From: CAZITB01 sp964542055
Lineage (GTDB): Bacteria > Planctomycetota > Phycisphaerae > Sedimentisphaerales > CAMDDF01
Assembly (NCBI GenBank): GCA_964542055.1
Contig: CAZITB010000054.1
Coordinates: 1 to 18,154 of the forward strand
Reading direction: 5' to 3'
DNA length: 18,154 bases
Of the stretch, positions 1 to 5,423 are shown one piece after another. The translations under genes and the position numbers were made by a program. Below the pieces are notes generated by a model, which saw only the letters and a list, made by a program, of their open reading frames with translations, had not been told where the DNA came from and did no database searches. Position 1 is the first letter of the stretch. Every line of letters begins with the position of its first letter.

Positions 1-1
1 A

Positions 2-97
2 CTTAGTGTCATTTTTGAGCTTGCAGCTTTGGTACAATTTCGACCACTGACGCAAACAATAAAACGATTTCAAAAAAGTAAATTTGGACCCTTCTAA
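2..97 (+). CDS. Possible C-terminal end of an upstream gene (5' cut off)
   Basis: Frame 2 stays open from the window edge to a TAA at 95-97, giving 31 residues with a mixed hydrophobic and basic composition that ends in KFGPF. No start lies inside the window, and I do not recognise the peptide. An open stretch this short in AT-rich DNA could arise by chance, so this is only a candidate for the tail of a neighbouring gene. Confidence 0.2.
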   Translation, partial: LSVIFELAALVQFRPLTQTIKRFQKSKFGPF

Positions 98-161
98 TTT
101 ATTTCTTAAACTTTAAATGAGGCAACTGAGAACGAAGTTAATTGGAATTTGAGTACGACCT

Positions 162-422
162 ATGAAAAAATTGAAAACAACAATACTGATTATGATACTC
201 TGCTACGCCGCGGGCTTTTTAACTGCAATTTACGGCCTGGCCCCTGTCGATCAGCCCCCTACTGACGACTTCAGCGAAAACGCTTTCTCTTCATTTACAA
301 AATCTGACCAGTTCGCTCTTGAACTGGGACGTCAGCTTAAAAATATTACATGTTTCGCCGAGGATACAGCAGTAAAAACCGGGTCTATGATCCAGGACAA
401 GATGGCTGTAAGCAAGAATTAA
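162..422 (+). CDS. Small membrane-anchored protein of unknown function (86 aa)
   Basis: This is a short protein I cannot assign to a named family. It has a Lys-rich N-terminus (MKKLKTT) followed by one hydrophobic segment at about residues 8-26, which could be an uncleaved signal anchor or a signal peptide. The rest is a polar domain of about 60 residues that would lie outside the inner membrane, with one cysteine near residue 64. No clear Shine-Dalgarno sequence precedes the ATG, so the start is less certain than the frame. A strong rho-independent terminator lies about 65 bp after the stop, which supports a real single-gene transcript that is separate from malate dehydrogenase downstream. 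Confidence 0.6.
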   Translation: MKKLKTTILIMILCYAAGFLTAIYGLAPVDQPPTDDFSENAFSSFTKSDQFALELGRQLKNITCFAEDTAVKTGSMIQDKMAVSKN

Positions 423-485
423 GAACGCGCATAAAGCGTCCTGTGGGGGGTCACTGGATCGTAACTTATGCACGTTCATGGGGTT

Positions 486-517
486 AAAACCGGCAGCGGG
501 GATCTGCCGGTTTTTTT
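486..517 (+). terminator. Rho-independent terminator
   Basis: An 11-bp perfect stem (486-496 with 504-514) closes a 7-nt loop, and its 3' arm runs into a tract of seven T (511-517). It ends transcription from the small membrane protein before malate dehydrogenase. The A-rich foot of the stem also lets it work partly in the other direction. Confidence 0.85.
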
Positions 518-551
518 ATGCGCTTCTCACATGCTCCGTTTCAAATAAAAC

Positions 552-579
552 TTTAAACTGCGTCTGCTTTTGATATAAT
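552..579 (+). promoter_or_regulatory. Predicted promoter of malate dehydrogenase
   Basis: A perfect TATAAT (574-579) follows a weak -35 TTTAAA (552-557) with a 16-nt spacer. It sits 44 bp before the chosen start codon and just after the upstream terminator, as expected for an independent transcription unit. This is a sequence prediction only. Confidence 0.45.
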
Positions 580-622
580 TACTGCCGCTGTTAATTAATC
601 TATGAATTCAAGGAGAAAGCAG

Positions 623-1558
623 ATGTCCAGAAAAAAAATAACCGTTGCAGGAGCAGGAAACGTCGGAGCAACCGCAGCATTTATCGCCGCCAGCAAAAAT
701 CTTGCTGACATAGTCCTTATCGACATCGTCGAGGGCCTATCCGAGGGCAAGTCGCTGGACATGAACCAGGCATCACCTGTACTGGGTTACGACTGCCAAA
801 TAACCGGTACCACCGACTGGGCCCTTACCGCCCAAAGTGATATCATCATCATCACCAGTGGAATGCCACGCAAACCCGGTATGAGCCGAGACGATCTTCT
901 CGCCAAAAACGTGCAAATCGTAAAGTCCGTAACTGAACAAGCCGTTAGATATTCCCCAGACGCGTTTATAATCGTTGTTGCAAACCCTTTGGATGCTATG
1001 GTTTACACCGCAGCAAAGGTATCCGGCTTTAAAAAGCACAAGGTAATGGGCATGGCAGGTGAGCTGGACTTTTCCCGCTTTGCTTATTTTATCGCCGAAG
1101 CCCTGAATGTCTCTGTTAATGATATAAAAGGCGTGCTCATGGGCGGCCACGGCGATACCATGGTACCGCTGCCAAGATATACGACTGTTGCCGGGATACC
1201 GCTGTCGGACCTGCTCGAAAGCGATCGGATCGACGAAATGGTCGAGCGGACACGAAAAGGCGGCATCGAAGTCGTAAACTTAATGGGCACAAGTGCCTAT
1301 TACGCCCCTGCTGCCGGTGCGGTAAAGATGGCAGACGCGATATTGAATGACCGCAAATCGGTTATATGCTCATGTGCATATTGCGATGAACAGTATTCAG
1401 TCGGCGGCTTTTTCGTGGGAGTTCCTGCCATAATCGGCCAAAACGGTGTTGAGCGGGTAATTGAGCTGAACCTTACCGATCAGGAAAAAGTACAATTGGA
1501 AGAATCGCTAAATCAGGTAAAACAGCTTAGCTGGAAAGTGGATACTTTTCTGAAGTAA
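623..1558 (+). CDS. mdh: Malate dehydrogenase (LDH-like type)
   Basis: NAD-dependent malate dehydrogenase interconverts malate and oxaloacetate in the TCA cycle. The N-terminus carries the Rossmann motif GAGNVG, followed by the acidic NAD-ribose residue in LIDIVEG. The substrate loop GMPRKPGMSR has the Arg that selects dicarboxylates, so this is malate rather than lactate dehydrogenase. The NPLDAM segment follows, and the catalytic His is H176 in GGHGD. I chose the ATG at 623 (311 aa, the usual length) because AAGGAG at 610-615 lies 7 nt upstream and the Rossmann strand starts straight after it; an in-frame ATG at 602 would overlap this ribosome site. One mild oddity is GELD where relatives usually have GVLD, next to the substrate-binding Arg region. 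Assignment is firm. Confidence 0.95.
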   Translation: MSRKKITVAGAGNVGATAAFIAASKNLADIVLIDIVEGLSEGKSLDMNQASPVLGYDCQITGTTDWALTAQSDIIIITSGMPRKPGMSRDDLLAKNVQIVKSVTEQAVRYSPDAFIIVVANPLDAMVYTAAKVSGFKKHKVMGMAGELDFSRFAYFIAEALNVSVNDIKGVLMGGHGDTMVPLPRYTTVAGIPLSDLLESDRIDEMVERTRKGGIEVVNLMGTSAYYAPAAGAVKMADAILNDRKSVICSCAYCDEQYSVGGFFVGVPAIIGQNGVERVIELNLTDQEKVQLEESLNQVKQLSWKVDTFLK

Positions 1559-1561
1559 ATT

Positions 1562-1582
1562 TTAGAAGTAAGTTCTAATTTT
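1562..1582 (+). terminator. Weak hairpin after malate dehydrogenase
   Basis: TTAGAA (1562-1567) and TTCTAA (1573-1578) form a 6-bp, AT-rich stem with a 5-nt loop, followed by TTTT. The position, right after the stop codon, fits a terminator, but the stem is weak. Confidence 0.35.
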
Positions 1583-1586
1583 CAGC

Positions 1587-1614
1587 TTGCAAAAGTCAAT
1601 AAAAGCAGTAAAAT
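1587..1614 (+). promoter_or_regulatory. Predicted promoter of tRNA-Leu
   Basis: TTGCAA (1587-1592) and TAAAAT (1609-1614) are separated by 16 nt and lie 17 nt before the tRNA 5' end. Position and spacing suit a sigma-70-like promoter for the tRNA. Confidence 0.45.
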
Positions 1615-1630
1615 TTCTTTCTTGTCAACT

Positions 1631-1715
1631 GCTCAGGTGGCGGAATAGGCAGACGCGTCAGGTTGAGGGCCTGATGGGAGATAATCCCGTGCTGGTTCGA
1701 CTCCAGTCCTGAGCA
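1631..1715 (+). tRNA. tRNA-Leu (anticodon GAG)
   Basis: The acceptor stem GCTCAGG (1631-1637) pairs with CCTGAGC (1708-1714), with A1715 as discriminator. The anticodon stem TCAGG/CCTGA encloses the loop TTGAGGG with anticodon GAG at 1665-1667, which reads CUC and CUU. A long variable arm (about 1675-1690, GGGA/TCCC stem) marks a class II tRNA, and the T arm GCTGG-TTCGACT-CCAGT is canonical. CCA is not encoded. The last 24 bp (1694-1717) recur perfectly at 4132-4155, so this gene is the probable integration target of the element downstream. No T-run follows here, but a 7-T run follows the second copy. Confidence 0.95.
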
Positions 1716-1717
1716 TT
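1694..1717 (+). repeat. Left copy of 24-bp direct repeat (attL-like, inside tRNA-Leu)
   Basis: These 24 bases cover part of the T stem and loop, the 3' acceptor strand and two bases beyond the tRNA. They are identical to 4132-4155. The match stops exactly at 1693/4131 and 1718/4156. An identity block at the 3' end of a tRNA is the classic core of a tyrosine-recombinase attachment site. Confidence 0.8.
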
Positions 1718-1906
1718 CCCCGCTTTTTGCAGGTTTTCGCAAGCACCCGCATTTTTAGATACGTCTGTTGATTTTGATATATACCAGCTTTTGCAATAAC
1801 CCCCATGCGAATATTGACATCATGAAAATATGCTTTGACAAGCGGGCAAGGTCAATCAGGTTCATAAACTACAACCGCCCCCGTATTTACCACGATAATT
1901 TTTCTC
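1718..1906. other. Left arm of the element, no supported gene
   Basis: Between the tRNA repeat and the PEP-CTERM gene promoter I see no convincing gene. On the minus strand the frame that continues through the repeat core stays open for 34 codons up to a TGA at 1820-1822. A separate 36-codon minus-strand ORF (1755-1865) has no ribosome site. The arm may hold decayed recombinase sequence or recombinase arm-binding sites, but neither can be shown by reading. Confidence 0.4.
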
Positions 1907-1934
1907 TTGATTGTAAGATATAATTTGATATAAT
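1907..1934 (+). promoter_or_regulatory. Predicted promoter of the PEP-CTERM / zinc-ribbon pair
   Basis: TTGATT (1907-1912) and a perfect TATAAT (1929-1934) are 16 nt apart. A second TATAAT at 1919-1924 lies in an imperfect tandem duplication (GATATAATTTGATATAATT), so alternative start points are possible. It lies 58 bp before the start codon. Confidence 0.5.
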
Positions 1935-1942
1935 TCATTCAG

Positions 1943-1961
1943 TTTCCCTGAAATAGGGAAA
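1943..1961 (+). promoter_or_regulatory. Inverted repeat in the 5' leader of the PEP-CTERM gene
   Basis: TTTCCCT (1943-1949) and AGGGAAA (1955-1961) form a 7-bp stem with a 5-nt loop, placed just after the predicted start of transcription and 30 bp before the start codon. It could be an operator or a leader hairpin that protects the mRNA. Function is unknown. Confidence 0.35.
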
Positions 1962-1991
1962 AAAAGAGGATTAAGGAAAAAGGAGAAGAAG

Positions 1992-2831
1992 ATGAAGAAA
2001 ATAAAATTGGTGGCTGTTTTGTTTTTTTGTTGCAATTCCTCATTGCTAGCAAATATTTATTTCAATGATGGTGGAGTGCATGATGTCGATTATGCCATAA
2101 ATGAACCTATTCAAATTTATAATGAATCATTTTGGGATTTTCCAACAACTGTAAATTTTTTAGCAGGAGCATCTCTTTATGTGGTTCATGGAAGTGTAGG
2201 ATTGTCAGTTATTGAAGACAGCATTCTTAACGTTTATGGCGGTGTATTAGATGCTGTAGTTGTTACCAGAGGGAATTCAACCACCTCCATAAATGCAGGT
2301 AATATTATGTATGCCCGCTTTGATACACATGCGTCAAGCCAATTAAATATAAAGGGGGGAATACTCCAAAACCTGAATTTGTGGCATCAGGACTCAAGTA
2401 TAGTAAATATCACTGGAGGGACTATTTATACTACCCCTCACTACAGCATAATTTGCGAGGATAATTCATCAACCTTTATTACTGGTGGAAATTTTATCTG
2501 CGATGAAAATTTTAGAATTTCAGTCCGCCAATATTCAACAATGTTAATCTCTGGTGGCATTAATTTCATCAAACATCTAAGTATAAGCGATAATTCTCAC
2601 GCTATAATTAAAGGATACAATTTAAAAATCAATGATATAGATGTTCCATCAGGTAATTATAGCGGTACAAGATCTGGAATCATGACAGGAACCCTACTCG
2701 ATGGCACAGATTTTATTTATGATTTAAGTATTACAAATAATGCAATTTTAACCGTACACAATATTCCCGAACCAACAACAATTTTACTATTTGGCTTAAG
2801 TAGTCTTTTCCTGCGAAAAAAGATTTATTGA
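1992..2831 (+). CDS. PEP-CTERM protein with beta-helix-like repeats (279 aa)
   Basis: This is a secreted surface or matrix protein of unknown function. A signal peptide covers residues 1-20 (KKIK, then a hydrophobic stretch ending LLA). Residues about 72-190 hold a repeat of roughly 20-23 residues in which a small Gly-Gly turn recurs (near 83, 122, 142, 165 and 188) after patterns like SxLNIxGG, typical of a right-handed beta-helix. The C-terminus has the PEP-CTERM sorting signal: P259-E260-P261, a short hydrophobic helix, then RKK at 275-277. In organisms with the exosortase system this signal is recognised and cleaved during export, often next to exopolysaccharide production; no exosortase is in this window. 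AGGAG at 1981-1985 supports the start. The stop overlaps a possible TTG of the next gene, so both are probably co-transcribed. The family is common in Phycisphaerae. Confidence 0.8.
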   Translation: MKKIKLVAVLFFCCNSSLLANIYFNDGGVHDVDYAINEPIQIYNESFWDFPTTVNFLAGASLYVVHGSVGLSVIEDSILNVYGGVLDAVVVTRGNSTTSINAGNIMYARFDTHASSQLNIKGGILQNLNLWHQDSSIVNITGGTIYTTPHYSIICEDNSSTFITGGNFICDENFRISVRQYSTMLISGGINFIKHLSISDNSHAIIKGYNLKINDIDVPSGNYSGTRSGIMTGTLLDGTDFIYDLSITNNAILTVHNIPEPTTILLFGLSSLFLRKKIY

Positions 2832-2842
2832 AAGGCAATTCA

Positions 2843-3679
2843 ATGCAAATTAACTGCCCCCATTGCGGAAAACAATACAATGTTTCAGATGATCAAATCG
2901 GCCATAAAGTCCAATGCAAAAACTGCGAAAAAAGTTTTTCCATATCACCCAAAGAACCCACTCCGTCAAAAAAAACAAATTATAAAGCTCAAGGTAAAAT
3001 CGCTGTAACTTCGATAGTTTCAGCATTAACAATAATAGGTCTTTTGATTCTTATCATTATTATTAACAATAGAATAGTATCCCTTGATTATGAATTACAA
3101 AATCAAATTAATAAAACCGAATCACAATATTCTTATTTAGAAAGCGCAAACCGTGAATTAGTTGAAAATGTTAATAATGCTTTTATAGAAAACAAAGAAC
3201 AATTTAATAAAACCTTGCAAGATTACTTTGATTATTTTATTAACGAAATTCAAATTATTAATGACAACACTGCTTGGCTTGATCCCGCAAAAAATCATTA
3301 TTCTATTATGAAAAGTAGGGGATTGCCTTTGCTTGTATCAATAGCCAAAGTTGAACAGCATTTAGATAGTTGCAAGGTCATTTTAAAACTTGGAAATATC
3401 AATAATTTAACATTAAATGACCCTGTTCTAAAAGTTAAATACGGCAAAAGATTTGAAGGTGATTATGAAATTGAAAAATCCGATAATTGGAAAAAAAGTT
3501 TACAATCTTCAGAATTTAAAACAGATATATCACTGGTGCCGGGATATTGGACATTATATGAAGTTGTTCTTTCAGGTATAAAAAAAGAAGATTTAGGCTA
3601 TGTCGAAGTAGATTATACTTTTTCCACTATCCAAATGCCTACAATGACTAGTCCGTTACAGGGAAAATTAAATAATTGA
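2843..3679 (+). CDS. Zinc-ribbon, single-TM, coiled-coil protein (278 aa)
   Basis: The N-terminus is an MJ0042-type zinc ribbon: C5-P-H-C8 and C25-K-N-C28, with the motif VQCKNCEKSFSI. A Ser/Pro/Lys-rich linker leads to one strongly hydrophobic helix at about 53-74. A predicted coiled coil rich in Asn, Glu and Gln follows (about 78-140), then a C-terminal domain (about 150-270) with LPLLVSIAKVEQHLDSCKVILKL-like strands and GYWTLYEVVLSG, which resembles DUF3251 as I recall it. The ribbon would face the cytoplasm and the C-terminal domain the periplasm. I chose ATG 2843, preceded by AAAGG at 2831-2835, over an in-frame TTG at 2828 that overlaps the previous stop. Function is unknown; pairing with the PEP-CTERM gene suggests an envelope role. 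The gene is very AT-rich. Confidence 0.7.
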   Translation: MQINCPHCGKQYNVSDDQIGHKVQCKNCEKSFSISPKEPTPSKKTNYKAQGKIAVTSIVSALTIIGLLILIIIINNRIVSLDYELQNQINKTESQYSYLESANRELVENVNNAFIENKEQFNKTLQDYFDYFINEIQIINDNTAWLDPAKNHYSIMKSRGLPLLVSIAKVEQHLDSCKVILKLGNINNLTLNDPVLKVKYGKRFEGDYEIEKSDNWKKSLQSSEFKTDISLVPGYWTLYEVVLSGIKKEDLGYVEVDYTFSTIQMPTMTSPLQGKLNN

Positions 3680-3892
3680 TTTTTTACAAAAGCCCTAACC
3701 CCCCTTAAAAGTTCAGCTATATGAAAGTGATTGACTCAAGGTCTTTAGTGCTTGCTGTTATGCAAGTATTTGTAATATATGCCTTTACGTCAACCGCTAT
3801 GATTTATCTTTTGATTAGACTTTACTGAACCTTATATATAAAGACTTGAATTGTCTTTAAAGTGAAAATCGCATGTTCTCTTTAGCCTGGAA

Positions 3893-3906
3893 TTATTATA
3901 TAATAA
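3893..3906. repeat. Perfect 14-bp AT palindrome
   Basis: TTATTATATAATAA reads the same on both strands. It lies directly before the GC-rich duplicated block inside the element. It could be a cruciform or protein-binding site, but a chance AT palindrome is also possible. Confidence 0.4.
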
Positions 3907-3908
3907 CA

Positions 3909-3956
3909 CCGGGGCTATGCCGCCCCCCTCCGGGGCTTTGCTGTCATGCCCCCCTG
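3909..3956. repeat. Imperfect tandem duplication, GC-rich
   Basis: Two units begin with CCGGGGCT (3909-3916 and 3930-3937) and end with a run of C before T (to 3929 and 3956). The second unit carries a short extra segment. The block stands out in an otherwise AT-rich region. Confidence 0.6.
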
Positions 3957-3960
3957 TCAG

Positions 3961-4131
3961 TCATTCAATCAGTTCAAGTATTGCCTGTTTTTTATCCTCT
4001 GACAGGTTCGGCCAAGCGGTTATGATTTGCTGTAAATCGGGGCAAATTTGGTTTCTATGCACCGTATTATGCACCCTCTGACAATCGCCGCTTTCGCTAA
4101 GTTCTTTATCTATAAGCCCTTTAGCGTTTTC
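3961..4131 (-). pseudogene. Orphan C-terminal tail, probably of a tyrosine recombinase
   Basis: The minus-strand frame gives 56 residues ending with TGA at 3961-3963. It contains the segment PDLQQIITAWPNL followed by SEDKKQAILELIE. A very similar ending (DL..vI.AWp.Lp..ik..I..m) is, as I remember it, usual at the C-terminus of planctomycete phage-type integrases next to tRNA attachment sites. No R-H-R-Y catalytic region is present and there is no start or ribosome site. Upstream the frame runs through the repeat core (exactly 8 codons) and meets a stop just outside the element. In an excised circle it would instead continue into the left arm, so the att site may lie inside the recombinase gene. 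Alternatively it is just a decayed fragment. The family assignment rests on memory of the motif. Confidence 0.45.
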
Positions 4132-4155
4132 GGTTCGACTCCAGTCCTGAGCATT
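4132..4155 (+). repeat. Right copy of 24-bp direct repeat (attR-like)
   Basis: This is a perfect copy of 1694-1717, the tRNA-Leu 3' end. No other tRNA parts precede it, so it is a displaced fragment and not a second gene. It is followed by a T-run (seven T at 4154-4160), which fits a tRNA terminator left behind when an element inserted. Confidence 0.8.
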
Positions 4156-4176
4156 TTTTTAGCTGCTTTTGAGATT

Positions 4177-5178
4177 TTACAAGTTTGTTAACCAGTATTG
4201 AACGAAAATAAAAAAATCATCCCAGTCAACTATGCCGTCTTCGTTTATGTCTGTTCCCATGCAGTTATCGCTGTAATCGTCGCATGTTTGTAACCACCAG
4301 TGATTGATTCTGGCCAATTCAGCCATTTCAAATTTTACCAGATCGGAAGTTTCTGCTCCGTTTTCAATTTCCAAAGTTGGGAACAGTGCCGGAAAACCTG
4401 GTATATCATATGGAGCTTCAATGTTTTCAAAAACAGTTTGCCACTGTGATTGATCGTTTATTCTGTAATATCCACTGCAAGTGGTGCCGTTTTGGACCTG
4501 TAATTTTAATTCTACTTGGGTTATTGCTGGATCCAAATCATAAATTACCACGGGTTCATTTGACCAGCTTTCGTCTTCGATCTCGTCACTTACTTCACCT
4601 ATAATAACCAAAACATTTTCGTAGTATTGACCCTCATGCCATCCAGTATACCACTCGCAATTAATATCAACTTCGGCCAGAGAGTCCCAGCTTTCCATTC
4701 CAATGCCCCAGTAACTAAATTTAAAAGGAGCACCCTGCTGGTCAGAAGAATGGAAATTCGCTACTTTTGCAGAGTAACTCCAGTTTAACGGTTGGGTCTG
4801 GGAAGCGTTAAAAGCTCCCATGCTCATAAAATCCCCTATGTAATCATCTTCGGGGTCGCCGTTGAAGTGCCAAGCAGGAACTGAAAAGCGGCAAATGCCG
4901 GGATCAGTTAAAAGTTCAACTTTTCCGGTGTTTTTGATTGTGGATTCCCACAGAAAAGTAGTTTGGGATTCACCGGTGGCGTATGATATTACAGCCGAAG
5001 AAGGTATTTCTATCCGGTTGGGCTCATTCATTTGACCAGATGTAAAATCATAACTTATGTTTCGACCGGCATCATCGGTGTAATTGAAAGAAAGAATGTC
5101 AACCGAAAATGAATCTGCATGTACATTTGTAAACATCAAAAAAACAAAGATAGCAATCAAAGAAATTCTTTTTTTCAC
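4177..5178 (-). CDS. Secreted protein with C-terminal dockerin-like repeat (333 aa)
   Basis: This is an exported protein of unknown activity. Residues 1-21 form a signal peptide (MKKR, hydrophobic core, VHA cleavage). The body, about 22-290, is beta-rich with many Trp and acidic residues and matches no catalytic family I recognise; a carbohydrate-related or adhesion role is only a guess. The C-terminus (292-333) has the planctomycete pattern NHWWLQTC, a second Cys at 306, then D310-I-N312-E-D314-G and D318/D321, an EF-hand-like calcium loop as in dockerin repeats, ending with YWL. Only one such loop is present, whereas cellulosomal dockerins have two. I chose the GTG at 5178 (AAAGGG lies upstream) over a TTG at 5205, because the signal peptide begins there. 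The stop lies 21 bp from the right att copy. Confidence 0.7.
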   Translation of the reverse strand: MKKRISLIAIFVFLMFTNVHADSFSVDILSFNYTDDAGRNISYDFTSGQMNEPNRIEIPSSAVISYATGESQTTFLWESTIKNTGKVELLTDPGICRFSVPAWHFNGDPEDDYIGDFMSMGAFNASQTQPLNWSYSAKVANFHSSDQQGAPFKFSYWGIGMESWDSLAEVDINCEWYTGWHEGQYYENVLVIIGEVSDEIEDESWSNEPVVIYDLDPAITQVELKLQVQNGTTCSGYYRINDQSQWQTVFENIEAPYDIPGFPALFPTLEIENGAETSDLVKFEMAELARINHWWLQTCDDYSDNCMGTDINEDGIVDWDDFFIFVQYWLTNL

Positions 5179-5220
5179 CTTATTAACCCTTTCAGTAATT
5201 CCCAATATTATTAAAGCTAT

Positions 5221-5248
5221 ATTGTATGGATTTTATAGCCACTTTCAA
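5221..5248 (-). promoter_or_regulatory. Predicted promoter of the dockerin-type protein
   Basis: On the minus strand TTGAAA (5248-5243) and TACAAT (5226-5221) are 16 nt apart, about 43 bp before the GTG start. Good spacing and close consensus; prediction only. Confidence 0.5.
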
Positions 5249-5360
5249 GGTTAAAAATGAAATTGGGTTGTTTGGGCAGTATGAATCTTAACAATCGAGA
5301 TTTATGCAGAAATATCAAAAAAAGTTTATGGCGTTATTCAAAATTTTTTTTACTCAAAAT

Positions 5361-5388
5361 CATTGAATCAGCTAAAGAAATTTCAATG
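5361..5388 (-). terminator. Inverted repeat after xylulokinase, possible terminator
   Basis: CATTGAA (5361-5367) and TTCAATG (5382-5388) form a 7-bp stem with a 14-nt loop about 35 bp after the xylulokinase stop. The T-run is on the plus-strand side and is poor on the minus strand, so terminator function is doubtful. The rest of 5249-5423 shows nothing else I can support. Confidence 0.25.
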
Positions 5389-5423
5389 TTTTTAGTTCTC
5401 CCTGCAGACATGAAAATGTTCTT

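Larger units (their letters stand above)
3680..3960. other. AT-rich intergenic region with short repeats
   Basis: No convincing gene is seen here. The stretch holds an inverted repeat AAAGAC/GTCTTT (3840-3858, 7-nt loop), a perfect 14-bp palindrome TTATTATATAATAA (3893-3906), and then a sudden GC-rich block with an imperfect tandem duplication (3909-3956). On the minus strand short frames are open, but none has a start and ribosome site. It may be eroded element sequence or a recombinase or replication control region. Confidence 0.4.
1718..4155. mobile_element. Putative small integrative element in tRNA-Leu (about 2.4 kb)
   Basis: The segment is bounded by the tRNA-Leu 3' repeat (1694-1717) and its copy (4132-4155); one repeat plus interior is 2438 bp. 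It is much more AT-rich than its surroundings: 3061-3120 has 13 G/C in 60 bases, against 37 in 60 at 1141-1200 inside mdh. Its cargo is a PEP-CTERM protein and a zinc-ribbon membrane protein. The only recombinase trace is a C-terminal-tail-like frame at the right edge (3961-4131, minus strand); no catalytic integrase domain is visible. It could be a deletion remnant of a larger island, or a non-autonomous element moved by a recombinase elsewhere. The 7-T run after the right copy looks like the tRNA's original terminator, now displaced. Boundaries are seen in the sequence; mobility is inferred. Confidence 0.65.

Noticed and set aside
15..38. Promoter-like TTGAGC and TACAAT before the first gene
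   Set aside because: The spacer is only 12 nt, too short for a sigma-70-type promoter.
602..622. Upstream ATG extension of malate dehydrogenase
   Set aside because: The extension contains the ribosome-binding site of the downstream ATG and is not part of the Rossmann fold.
1755..1865. 36-codon minus-strand ORF in the left arm of the element (begins MNLIDLARLSK)
   Set aside because: It is hydrophobic and basic but has no ribosome site and no recognised family, and chance ORFs of this size are common in AT-rich DNA.
3722..3803. Minus-strand open frame with AVDVKAYIT and TKDLESITFI, considered as a second integrase fragment
   Set aside because: It is short, has stops on both sides, and shows no recombinase catalytic motif.
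4132..4155. Second tRNA-Leu gene
   Set aside because: Only the T-arm and 3' acceptor portion are present; the 5' half and anticodon are missing, so it is an att-like fragment.
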